A stretch of 64,000 nucleotides of DNA from Haliclona indistincta (Eukaryota > Porifera > Demospongiae > Haplosclerida > Chalinidae), in assembly GCA_964017065.1 (NCBI GenBank), contig OZ024783.1, forward strand, positions 18,327,752-18,391,751. Reading direction: 5' to 3'. Positions 49,298-60,566 of the stretch are shown here, piece after piece (within the stretch, counting starts at the first letter, position 1; every line of letters starts with the position of its first letter). The position numbers were made by a program, and so were the translations under genes. The notes beneath the pieces are model-generated. The model worked only from the letters and a program-made list of their open reading frames with translations, had not been told where the DNA came from and made no database searches.

Positions 49298-50312
49298 TAG
49301 AGAGAGACGAGACAGAGAAAGAGAAAGGAGAGAGGTGTAGCAACTTCTCATCCTGCAAACGAAAAAAGGAGGGGCTAAAAAGTGAGAGAGGGTCTATAGG
49401 ACCTCAAGAGGGGTTCCACTGTATACACCATTTGGTATACATTGCACATGCTTGCCTTTTAGCTCCTGAATGGGACCGGAACCTGTCATGCAAATTTCTC
49501 CTTTTGTGAGCAATTATAGTGAAACCGTAAATAAATGATGCATTGGGATGGATGAGAGAAGCTGTCCTCTGTTTAGAGGTACCAAATGTATACAGTGGAA
49601 CCTCTCTATGGCGGACACCATTGGGACCAACACAATCGTCCATTATAGAGAGGGTGTCCTCTGGTCAGGGGTTTATTATACATGTACATTATGTGGGTTA
49701 TATTTCAGTAAGTTTCCCTTATAGAGTGTCCATAACTTTTTCTGCTTTGAAAGAGGGCCACACTCGCAAGATGACACACATGTATGCATGACGTGTGTCT
49801 CATCGTTCTTCCTCCTTCTCATGGTATTGTTGTATGGTACCTGTGTTCACTAGTTGCTGCATCATAGACAGGCAGAGCCTTGGTTGGTATGCTGACACAC
49901 TGGTACATATGGAGAGCTATAGGGTATAAGTGTGAGGCTGATCGACTTGAATTAATATTGAGAGGAATCCGGCTTCGCCGGCTCGATATGCTCCTGGTTC
50001 TATCTATAGTAGTACACTACATGCACCTTCTGCAGGTATGTAAGCTGCAATCACAAGCTACACCGAAATACTGTAGTTCACTGTTAAATAATTAATAATT
50101 AATGATTATGTGAGAAAACAAAAGTGAAAAAGTTAAAAATGAAGTGTGATGTGAATAAGTACATGCATAATAGCTAGTTTTATGAGCTACAGTATTATGG
50201 TTGTGCTTTGTGAGACACCAGATGAAACTGAAAATGTTCCATTGTGTTTCTCCTCCTGTATGGGAGACACACTCTCACAATGCATCATGTACTAGTCACA
50301 ACTCACCATCAG
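48446..50312. other. Region downstream of ROCO-like copy 2, with insertions
   Basis: Starts as the equivalent of 21,925-22,235, then diverges. About 48,770-48,850 resembles an arm of the 685-bp palindrome (GAAACTTG ... TATCTATAGACAAGCAAAC ... CCGTCTGTACA). GA-rich stretch at 49,258-49,335. Outward-facing TIR-like ends GGGGTTCCACTGTA (about 49,416) and TACAGTGGAACCTCTC (about 49,591) resemble pogo/Tigger termini. A small hairpin CCGGCTTCGCCGG lies near 49,968. No gene recognised. Confidence 0.45.
49591..49625 (+). mobile_element. pogo/Tigger-like terminal repeat fragment
   Basis: TACAGTGGAACCTCTCTATG begins at a TA and matches the familiar CAGTGGAACCTC end of pogo-group Tc1/mariner elements. 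An inverted relative ends near 49,430. No transposase seen. Confidence 0.5.
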
Positions 50313-53300
50313 TTACTGGATCTTGCTAGCTAACTCATTCTCTCCCATCTTCTGCAGTGCAGCTCTCAACACATTCCATGAAGGGACTCCCCTCTTTGAG
50401 ACGTCATCTTGCTGTTGCAGCCATGCTGAGAGCATGTGCATTTTGCAAGCCGCTATCGTGCCTCTCTGTTCACGGTCTATCCTCTCCAGAGTGGGGTAGA
50501 CAAGGCCTAGTTGTAGTCCAAGCTCTCTCCAGTCATTGAGATCATGAATCACAGTGAACACATCACACAGGTCATTAACAACTGTGATTATAATGAGTAT
50601 ATAATAATAACAGGATCACTCTCATTGTAACTCACTGAGTGTTCTAGAGAGGTCACCACTAACACCAGCAGCAGCTGTGGGTAGCTGTGTAGTCGTGTTT
50701 GTGCCTATAGTACAACACAATAACAATGAAATGGTTCATAATAATGGCATACCAGCTGGTGACTGCAGCCATCGCAACTCATGTTCCCTCAATAAACACC
50801 TCTTCCTGGTTAGTTCACACTGAGCTCTTGCTGGTGGTCCTGTGCAGAGAATGTGGCGAGACTCTCTCTGCAGTGGGTTACAGGAGCAGGGAAAGGAGTC
50901 CTCGATAGTGATGCTGTCTACATCAAAGCTGAGCCTCTTCTCTGTTTCAAGTATTGTCTCACGGATGATGGAACAAATGACGGAGCACTCACTGTCGCTA
51001 AACGAGTAGTAGATCTCTAGTTGAAGCTGTCTCTCAATAATAGTGACATCACCTCCTTCTTTGTATTGAAGTACAAAGATGTTTCTATACTGCTGCTGCC
51101 CATTGACAACACTGAATAAGTGAGAGGACAGGAGCAACACGATCAGTGTAGGAGAGAACGCAGGAGGCAGAGGAATGTACAGCTCTCGACCACCGACTCG
51201 AGTTCTCAACCTGACTATCCACGGACACATCTGCTCTAAATCAGCTGTTATCACACGCTCTTGTTCCTTTGAAGCATAGCGTAGTACACACGGCATAAAG
51301 AACTCATTGGATTTCTCGATAATGGCAACAGCCTTTACCTCAGCAAGGAGGTTGATAAATGCCTCAGCATTGAGCAGGCGAGAGAATTGGAAACTCTCTG
51401 CCAGTGTGTGTCGGTCAAAGCAGCCATGCTGTTGGAAGTGTTCCCTGGCACCAGCAGGAAGGTCGATGCCAAACAGATCATGGAGCTCGTCCTCATTGAT
51501 AAAGGACACACCAATCAGGAGGGACACCAGGTCATGGATGGGCTTCAGATTTACGATAACGAGTGACTGGTAGTGTAAGATGAGGTTGAGGTTATGGAAG
51601 AATGTGATTGCCTTCCTGGTCTCCTGCTCATCCATATCCAGTGACCTGCCGATATCCACACACTCCTGCAGCGATAGAATGGCTCTCTGCTCGGCCTTAG
51701 ATGAGGACAACAGACTAAGATAGAACCCAAACCATCGTAGCTTTATAGTAACCTTTACGGAAGGGCTCTTGCTGATTAGCCGTCGTAACTCCTTCATGTA
51801 TTGCCTTCTCTGCTTCTTGTCACTGATGATTGCGTTGACAGAAAGGATAGGCTTGCCTTTGTAGTTGATTCGGAGTGGCTCATAGGCTTTCAGGCTCTGG
51901 GCTAGGCTGGTATTCTTGTCATCAAGTGACTCACTCACACACTCGTGCATTCTGTCGGCAAACGTGCCGATGAGAGCAAAACGTGGGTTACCATGGTAAT
52001 CCGATGAAGGCATCAAAGAGGGAAGAAAGGAAGACATTGATTTAGCGAGAGACTCTAGTAGCTGCCAATATGAGTGCTGGAGCCTTGCATCAGCCATGCT
52101 GATAGAGTGGCCTCGTATACAATATGAGAACTGTGGGATGGCATCTAACCGCTCATTAAGCTTCAGAGTGAAGAGGGCTAGACACTTGTTGCGGACAAAG
52201 AGAGGGAAAACGTCCAGATAGTTTGGTTGACCACCAGAGTCAGACATTAGTAGTAATCTGGTACGAAAGAGGCGGGTTGATCCATGGACCTTGGGCAGTC
52301 GCTGCATGATGTCTGTCAGTATCTGAGGAAAGTCTCGTCTGTGCTTGGTTGCAGTACCAGGAGCTGCTGGAGGAGAGTGGGCTGGGTCAGAGAGGGTAGG
52401 GGTAGCTCCCGTCTCATGCAGGACAGCACTTCGTTGCTCTGTACCAAGATGGTCGACAGGTTTAGCCAGATCCTCGATAGTTTCACAAACCTAAGGGTGG
52501 ATGAGCACAATAGGAATAATGAATAACAATTATTTTCATGTGACAACTATAGTTTCAGTGGAGTAGATTTCAGTAAAAAAAGAGAAAAAATCAGTAGTGG
52601 TCCTAACTACCGTATAGATCTGGAAATTTTGAGCATCAAAATACTTCCGTCTGTCGTCCTAACAACGAAAATCAAAAACACGAAAATAGTGATCACCGAA
52701 TAAATTCAAGCGGCTGGACGATCTCCCCGATCCCCAATGTCCTCTTTCTACGCCCAAGGGAGATCGTCAAGACCAACGTTGTAGACGTGATAGCCTCTAA
52801 CAACAGAGTGCTTTGACAATTCCATGCTTGACTTCTACACACTGCCATGTGTGGTACCAAGCTCGACCAAGTTAATGTTAGGCGTGAACAAAAATAAGTA
52901 GCAAAAAATTCAACGTCGTTAGTCATATAAAGGACAGAACTGAAATTAGATGCAACGAAAATTTTACAGTACAAAATGAATACGTGAAAATTCCCAAAAA
53001 TATGATAGCTCAAAAACGACTGAAAAAGTTTAGTTGCTGTGGAAGATCCAACAATTGTTCCTGAATTAGGCGGAACGATATGATGTCACAAGGTTAAAAA
53101 TCACCAATAAAGAACCGCTGCACTGCTGTGTTCCAACACATATAGTAACAATGTAAGCTTGTTCAAGTTTCAAGAGATCTGTTTTCAGCTGCTAAGCAAA
53201 ATCAAGCTAGAACCAGCGTTTTCACTCTCAAAGATACTGTAGTGGAGCTATTCTTGTTGTTGGCACACACAGCCATGTCAAACCTCTATATACTGTAATC

Positions 53301-53879
53301 CCGCTAGAAGTTGCCATTCTCCAGCCCTCTACGAGCGATTGGTTCCCCTTGTGATGTCACGTATCTCTCCGCCCAATTCAGGAACAATAGTCGGTTCACC
53401 AACAGCCACTAAAATAATTATTTTTTAGGTCGTCTTTGAGCTGAACACTGCTGATTTCTTTCTCTTTTATCACTGAAATCTATACCACTGAAACTATATA
53501 GTTTAATGAAAACTAATATTTTTTATTTTGGCATGAAAGCTCCCTTTAATTACCACAAAATGTTTTCATCGGTTGAAGTACTCTCGAAAACTATCGAATT
53601 TAATCAAAGTCCGTTAAGCATACATAGCATCTTTTACGCTACACAAACCATGTCAAGCATTCTGTCAGGAGTGAGCTCCTCCCACTCCACATCCTCAGAA
53701 CTGTCGTCTCCTACTATGATGGAACATGATGGTGGCTCAGCAACGCCAGTGCTATGGCGCTCCACAGCAGGGGGTCGACCCATGGCTAGATCAATAACCG
53801 ATGTCTTCCCGGTAGCTGGAGGACCTTGTGTTGTCACATTAGAGATTTCGACAGTCACGTTATAGCCCAGCTTGTCCAT
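50313..53879 (-). CDS. ROCO-like GTPase with C-terminal death domain, copy 2
   Basis: Exons: 53879-53649 (exon opens at 53896), 52490-50753, 50704-50636 and 50581-50313, in frame, giving about 768 residues. P-loop GPPATGKTS, DSGGQ, GTFADR and COR-like region are as in copy 1, with few changes. The main exon is about 15 bp longer (HLFSV, NPLQRES and SPAG indels). The death domain is more diverged (DVFTVIHDLNDWRELGLQLG ... EQRGTIAACKMHML) and ends KMGENELASKIQ, not the longer tail of copy 1. The P-loop exon donor reads ATG|GTTTGT where copy 1 has ATG|GTATGC, because the adjoining intron differs by about 17 bp. The join still works in frame if GTTTGT is used. Coding is otherwise intact. Confidence 0.83.
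52548..53498. mobile_element. Inverted-repeat element of about 950 bp in ROCO-like intron 1, unit 2
   Basis: Counterpart of 24,606-25,565, same TATAGTTTCAGTGG ends and about 30 bp internally deleted (near 52,685). Inherited through the large duplication. Confidence 0.7.
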
Positions 53880-53929
53880 GGCTTCATCATTGCTAACTGC
53901 AGAGAGGAAGGATCAGAGTATAGCTATGA

Positions 53930-54825
53930 TCACAACACAGCTAGTGTAGCTACTTATCATGTGACCACAGTATCTACAATATCACAACACAGCTAGTGTA
54001 GCTACTTATCATGTGACCACAGTATCTACAATATCACAACACAGCTAGTATAGCTACTTATCATGTGACCACAGTATCTACAATATCACACCACAGCTAG
54101 TGTAGCTACTTATCATGTGACCACAGTATCTACAGTATCACAACACAGCTAGTGTAGCTACTTATCATGTGACCACAGTATCTACAATATCACAACACAG
54201 CTAGTGTATAGCTACTTATCATGTGACCACAGCATCTACAATATCACAACACAGCTAGTGTAGCTACTTATCATGTGACCACAGTATCTACAATATCACA
54301 ACACAGCTAGTGTAGCTACTTATCATGTGACCACAGTATCTACAATATCACACCACAGCTAGTGTAGCTACTTATCATGTGACCACAGTATCTACAGTAT
54401 CACAACACAGCTAGTGTAGCTACTTATCATGTGACCACAGTATCTACAATATCACAACACAGCTAGTGTAGCTACTTATCATGTGACCACAGCATCTACA
54501 ATATCACAACACAGCTAGTGTAGCTACTTATCATGTGACCACAGCATCTACAATATCACAACACAGCTAGTGCAGCTACTTATCATGTGACCACAGCATC
54601 TACAATATCACAACACAGCTAGTGTAGCTACTTATCATGTGACCACAGCATCTACAATATCACAACACAGCTAGTGTAGCTACATATCATGTGACCACAG
54701 TATCTACAATATCACAACACAGCTAGTGTAGCTACTTATCATGTGACCACAGTATCTACAGTATCACAACACAGCTAGTGTAGCTACTTATCATGTGACC
54801 ACAGTATCTACAATAACACAACATT
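53930..54825 (+). repeat. 52-bp intronic minisatellite, about 17 copies
   Basis: Tandem units with ACAGCTAGTGTAGCTACTTA and TCATGTGACCACAGTATCTA, expanded from three copies in unit 1. Variants CAGCATCTAC, CACCACAGC and GTATAGCTAC recur at regular spacing, showing that multi-unit blocks were duplicated. Confidence 0.97.
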
Positions 54826-55081
54826 ATGTAGACACACTTACAAGAACATGTAAAAACATCACAAGAGCTGAAGCAGCCAGAGTAAGCAATGAAGAGACAA
54901 CTGACACTATCATTACCCGGGACAGGTAGGCGTCAGAGGGTTAAGGGTGCTCTGTCACCGCCCACACAAATTATCAATGGTGGTTGCTAAGGACTAAAGC
55001 TCAGCTAAAGCAATAGTTATGATAAAGAGACAAATATCAGATGAAAGGCAATCACTACAGCAGTCCTGCAAGCCAGTTTAA

Positions 55082-55673
55082 CCCTTTAACCCCTAATGTC
55101 GCCTTTTGGCGACATACATACTTCAGACACCATAACTTTATCAAAAAGTGTTAAAATATCCCAAAATTAAGCCAAATTGAAGAATACAAATAACCGCAAA
55201 AAATTGACCGGTTTTCGGCGCGCCCCCCCGCGCTAAACGTTATGGCGACGGCATTTCTATGGCTTCAGTGCAAATTTCACAACATTTTAGGAAAAACAAA
55301 ATGGCTGCCAAGAAGATTTGGACATTTTATGGCTTCAGGGTGCTCGCAAACACATTTTTGTGCATTCTCTATGATCTGGGCTACATTTTGCACTCACCAA
55401 AACCACTGCCATTTGTGTGTACTTTTCAGTAGCCAGCCCCAAAGTACCAACTTTGAGCAAAATTTGACGAGGTCGTTGCACTTTATCGGCTTCACTTTCG
55501 AAGTGGGAGGGGCATATCGACCGACTTGAGTGTGGGCAATTGCGGCTACTCACTGGGGTAAAAGGACGCAAATTTGAGACCAGTAGCACACAAGACACAC
55601 GAGATATTCACGAGAGAAGTGGTCAGCACTTACGAGGTTAAAATTTCAGCTGGATAATTTAGTAATTAAAGGG
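55082..55673. mobile_element. 592-bp TTAA-flanked element (unit 2 only)
   Basis: Ends are CCCTTTAACCCCTAATG and, from the other strand, CCCTTTAATTACTAAAT, flanked by TTAA (55078-55081, 55674-55677). A subterminal hairpin GTCGCCTTTTGGCGAC lies at the left end. Unit 1 has the empty site near 27,020 (CAGTTTAAACAC). TTAA target and CCCTTT ends fit a piggyBac-type MITE. An internal frame at 55,242-55,529 has no recognised similarity. Confidence 0.88.
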
Positions 55674-55822
55674 TTAAACACTTCACCTGTATCACCAGCG
55701 ATCGTGTAATTACAATGCTCAAGGCTGAAATACTTTCCATGACTTTGTCTTGCAAAACCACTACTAGCCATACGCACGTATATTAACAAGTGAAATGCAG
55801 TAACAGATAGCTTTTACAAATG

Positions 55823-56119
55823 CTGAGGGAGGGAGGGAGGGAGGGAGGGAGAGAGAGAGAGGGAGAAAGGGAGGGGAGGGGGGAGAGAGAGGAAGAGAGA
55901 GAGAGGAAGGGAGAGAGAGAGAGGGAGGGGAGAGGGAGGGGAGAGAGAGAGGGAGGGAGGAAGAGGAGAAGGATGAAGAGAGGGAGGGAGAGAGAGATAG
56001 GGAGAGGAGAGTGAAGGAGAGAAGGAGGGGAGCGGGAGGGAAGGGAGAGAGGTAGGGAGGAGAGAGGGAAGGAGAGAGATAGGGAGAGGAGAGGGAGAGA
56101 GATAGGGAGGAGAGAGGGA

Positions 56120-56202
<83 letters not shown>

Positions 56203-56376
56203 GAGAGGGAGGGAGAGAGATAGGGAGGGGAGATCGAGGGAAGGAGAGAGATAGGGAGGGGAGAGGGAGGAAGAGAGATAGGGTGGGAGATCGAGGGAAG
56301 GAGAGAGAGAGGGAGAGAAGGAGGAAGAGAGGGGGGAGGGGAGAGAAAGGGAGGGGAGAGGGAGGGAGAGAGAAGC

Positions 56377-56408
<32 letters not shown>

Positions 56409-56865
56409 AGGGGAGAGAGAGGGAGGGAGGAGAAAGGGAAGGAGGGAGAGACAGGAGAAGGATGAAGAGAGGGAGGGAGAGAGATAGGGTGGGGAGAGTG
56501 AAGGAGAGAGAGGGAGGGAAGGAGAAAGAGAGGGAGGGAAGGGAGAGAAAGAGGGATACAGAAAGGGAGGAAGGGAGAGAGATAGGGAGGGAGAGGAAAG
56601 GAGAGAGAGAGGGAGGAAGGAAGGATAGAGGGAGGGAGAGAGAGGGGGAGGGGAGGGGAGAGGGAGGGGAGAGGGAGGGAGGGAGGGGAGAGGAAGAGGA
56701 GAGGGAGGGAGGGAGATAGGGAGGGAGAGGGAAGGAGAGAGAGAGGGAGGAAGGAAGGATAGAGGGAGAGAGAGAGAGAGAGAGGGAGGGAGGGGAGAGG
56801 GAAGGAGAGAGAGAGGGAGGGAGCAAGCGAGAGAGAGAGAAAGGCAGAGAGGGAGAGAGGGCTAT
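55823..56865. repeat. Polypurine (GGGA/GA) tract, unit 2
   Basis: Equivalent of 27,174-28,190, about 1 kb of A/G only on the plus strand. The pure (GA)n run is longer here (about 56,120-56,196). Open frames are compositional. Confidence 0.95.
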
Positions 56866-56875
56866 GGTGTCAATT

Positions 56876-56895
56876 CAAAACCACCATGGTGGTTT
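56876..56895. other. Array-boundary perfect palindrome, unit 2
   Basis: AAAACCACCATGGTGGTTTT, a perfect 20-bp palindrome, sits at the exact left edge of array 5, in the same place as the near-perfect one at 28,211-28,230. Confidence 0.85.
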
Positions 56896-59400
56896 TGGTA
56901 GTAGACATGTGTGTGTTGAGAGGTATGACACAGGTAGGTCAGTATACAAGCATGGTAGTAGACATGTGTGTGTTCAGAGGTACGACACAGGTAGGTCAGT
57001 ATACAAGCATGGTAGTAGACATGTGTGTGTTGAAAGGTATGACACAGGTAGGTCAGTATACAAGCATGGTAGTAAGCATGTGTATGTTGAGAGGTATGAC
57101 ACAGGTAGGTCAGCATACAAGCATGCATGGTAGTAGACATGTGTGTGTTGAAAGGTATGACACAGGTAGGTCAGTATACAAGCATGGTAGTAAGCATGTG
57201 TATGTTGAGAGGTATGACACAGGTGGGTCACTATACAAGCATGGTAGTAGGCATGTGTGTGTTGAGAGGTATGACACAGGTAGGTCAGTATACAAGCATG
57301 GTAGTAGACATGCATGTGTGTGTTGAGAGGTATGACACAGGTAGGTCAGTATACAAGCATGGTAGTAGACATGTGTGTGAGGTACGACACAGGTAGGTCA
57401 GCATACAAGCATGGTAGTTGGCATGTGTGTGTTGAGAGGTATGACACAGGTAGGTTAGTATACAAGCATGGTAGTAGACATGTGTGTGTTGAGAGGTACG
57501 ACACAGGTAGGTCAGTATACAAGCATGGTAGTAGACTTGTGTGTGTTGAGAGGTATGACACAGGTAGGTCAGTATAAAAGCATGGTAGTAGGCATGTGTG
57601 TGTTGAGAGGTATGACACAGGTAGGTCAGCATACAAGCATGGTAGTAGACATGAGTGTGTTAAGAGGTACGACACAGGTAGGTCAGTATACAAGCATGGT
57701 AGTAGGCATGTGTGTGTTGAGAGGTATGACACAGGTAGGTCAGTATACAAGCATGGTACTAGACATGTGTGTGAGGTACGACACAGGTAGGTCAGTATAC
57801 AAGCACGATAGTAGACATGTGTGTGTTGAGAGGTACGACACAGGTAGGTCAGTATACAAGCATGGTAGTAGACATGTGTGTGAGGTACGACACAGGTAGG
57901 TCAGTATACAAGCATGGTAGTAGACATTTGTGTGTTGAGAGGTACGACACAGGTAGGTCCGTATACAAGCATGGTAGTAGACATGTGTGTGTTGAGAGGT
58001 ACGACACAGGTAGGTCAGTATACAAGCATGGTAGTAGGCATGTGTGTGTTGAGAGGTATGACACAGGTAGGTCAGTATACAAGCATGGTAGTAGACATGT
58101 GTGTGAGGTACGACACAGGTAGGTCAGTATACAAGGATGGTAGTAGACATGTGTGTGTTGAGAGGTACGACACAGGTAGGTCAGTATACAAGCATGGTAG
58201 TAGACATGTGTGTGTTGAGAGGTATGACACAGGTAGGTCAGTATACAAGCATGGTAGTAGACATGTGTGTGAGGTACGACACAGGTAGGTCAGTATACAA
58301 GCATGGTAGTAGACATGTGTGTGTTGAGAGGTATGACACAGGTAGGTCGGTATACAAGCATGGTAGTAGACATGTGTGTGAGGTACGACACAGGTAGGTC
58401 AGTAAACAAGCATGGTAGTAGACATGTGTGTGTTGAGAGGTACGACACAGGTAGGTCAGTATACAAGCATGGTAGTAGGCATGTGTGTGTTGAGAGGTAT
58501 GACACAGGTAGGTCAGTATACAAGCATGGTAGTAGACATGTGTGTGTTGAGAGGTACGACACAGGTAGGTCAGTATTCAAGCATGGTAGTAGACATGTGT
58601 GTGAGGTACGACACAGGTAGGTCAGTATACAAGCATGGTAGTAGGCATGTGTGTGTTGAGAGGTATGACACAGGTAGGTCAGTATACAAGCATGGTAGTA
58701 GACATGTGTGTGAGGTACGACACAGGAAGGTCAGTATACAAGCATGGTAGTAGACATGTGTATGAGGTACGACACAGGTAGGTCACTATACAAGCATGGT
58801 AGTAGGCATGTGTGTGTTGAGAGGTATGACACAGGTAGGTCAGTATACAAGCATGGTAGTAGGCATGAGTGTGTTGAGAGGTATGACACAGGTAGGTCAG
58901 TATACAAGCATGGTAGTAGACATGTGTGTGAGGTACGACACAGGTAGGTCAGTATGCAAGTATGGTAGTAGGCATGTGTGTGTTGAGAGGTATGACACAG
59001 GTAGGTCAGTATACAAGCTTGGTAGTAGACATGTGTGTGTTGAGAGGTATGACACAGGTAGGTCAGTATACAAGCATGGCAGTAGACATGTGTGAGAGGT
59101 ATGACACAGGTAGGTCAGTATACAAGCATGGTAGTAGACGCATGTGTGTGTTGAGAGGTACGACACAGGTAGGTCAGTATACAAGCATTGTAGTAGACAT
59201 GTGTGTGAGGTATGACACAGGTAGGTCAGTATACACGCATGGTAGTAGACATGTGTGTTGAGAGGTATGACACAGGTAGGTCAGTATACAAGCATGGTAG
59301 TAGACATGTGTGAGAGGTATGACACAGGTAGGTCAGTATACAAGCATGGTAGTAGACATGTGTGTGTTGAGAGGTATGACACAGGTAGGTCAGTATACAA
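56896..59400 (+). repeat. Minisatellite array 5 (forward orientation)
   Basis: About 45 units of the same family, the shortest of the forward arrays. Between about 57,770 and 58,950 it alternates 57- and 52-bp units in a repeating pattern. It breaks off mid-unit at GTCAGTATACAA and is followed by a foreign segment instead of the usual ankyrin flank. Confidence 0.97.
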
Positions 59401-59856
59401 ATATAGGTTAGACGATGGATTCGAGGTGTCTACGGGATTTAGATCACCGCGGAAACCGATGTTTTAGACGTCCCGAGCGCGTAGCACGAGGGCGTCTATT
59501 TCGGTTTCCAAGGTGAGCTAAATCTCATGACACAGGTAGGTGTCATGACACAGGTAGGTGTCTCATGACGCAGGTAGACCATACCTGCGCTTAAGCAAAC
59601 GAAGCGCTCGAGGTGTTAGAGAGCCCAGAGAAGTTCCCAGAGTCAAACGACAGCCCGTTTTCAAACGATGGCAGTATAAACTCGCGTGCGTTTTTCGACG
59701 ACGCCATGTTGTTGTGGTTATTAATGACGTGGTTAATTAAAGGTAGTCTAAGTAAACTCAGCGGTATACTAAGTGAAATCAGCGGTGGTCTACTTGATTT
59801 AGTTTACCTCTGGCTGACCAATCAAATTGCAGAATTACATTGAAGTATGGTCTAAG
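59401..59856. other. Novel segment at the unit 2/unit 3 boundary
   Basis: About 455 bp found only here. It has an imperfect inverted repeat at about 59,437-59,528 (GGGATTTAGATCACC ... GGTGAGCTAAATCTC, with CGGAAACCGA / TCGGTTTCC inside). Then come three short echoes of the array unit (GACACAGGTAGGT, about 59,530-59,577), then unmatched sequence with a plus-strand frame of 60-76 codons that I do not recognise. It looks like an insertion into, and partial copying of, the array end. Confidence 0.5.
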
Positions 59857-60566
59857 CATGCATGGTAGCTCTGGATCAGAATAGATGAACAGTAAATGTC
59901 TGAGGCTCAACTCTTACTGTTAATCATAATCGCAACTGTGATCACACAAATTCACAGGAGAGAAAAGTGTCAAATGTGATGGTAGTCTCTCTCTCGTACA
60001 CCACTACACTAGCTGAGCTTAGTAATATCAGTTCAAATGCACTTGCATACTGTCTGTTGGTTCATAAAGTGAGTGACTACATTGGTTTGAACATGCTATT
60101 ATCCTGGATGGTGGTAGTGATTACACTAAGACAGAACAAATCCAGAACTGTTGCTAGAACCATTCCGTAAACCCTTAATTTGAACATGACAGGCTTCAGA
60201 CAGGCACGTTAGCACGATAGGCTTCCAGCAGGAGTATGACAAGCTTGAGCTACTCTATTTACACTAGTGCTAGAAGAGTTCTGGAACAATGCCCAGCGCT
60301 AATGTAAACACACTGTAAGATGGTGGACACAAGAGAGTGTGTGGCTAGCTCAGTCTCACCAGGTGTTGTGGGAGGGGCACCAGACTCACTGGACGGTTGA
60401 GTGGATGCTGATAGAGAGAGATAATAAATATTGCATGGTTAGTAATAATTTATTTCTTATCTCAATAATTAGAGTAATTAAGTCATTACATGAGTATAGT
60501 ATTAGTATGTTGGCTATGGTAATAGTAGGTGTGGTCAGACTCTACAACACTTCATAGCTCAGTAGC
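59857..60566. other. Downstream flank of ankyrin gene copy 3
   Basis: Third copy of the flank at 9,689-10,380, starting CATGGTAGCTCTGGATCAG. The minus-strand AATAAA is kept near 60,450. The hydrophobic-start frame is broken as in unit 2. Confidence 0.55.

Noticed and set aside
49153..49509. 118-codon frame rich in Glu/Arg
   Set aside because: Runs through a GA-rich stretch and a transposon end; no similarity or splice logic.
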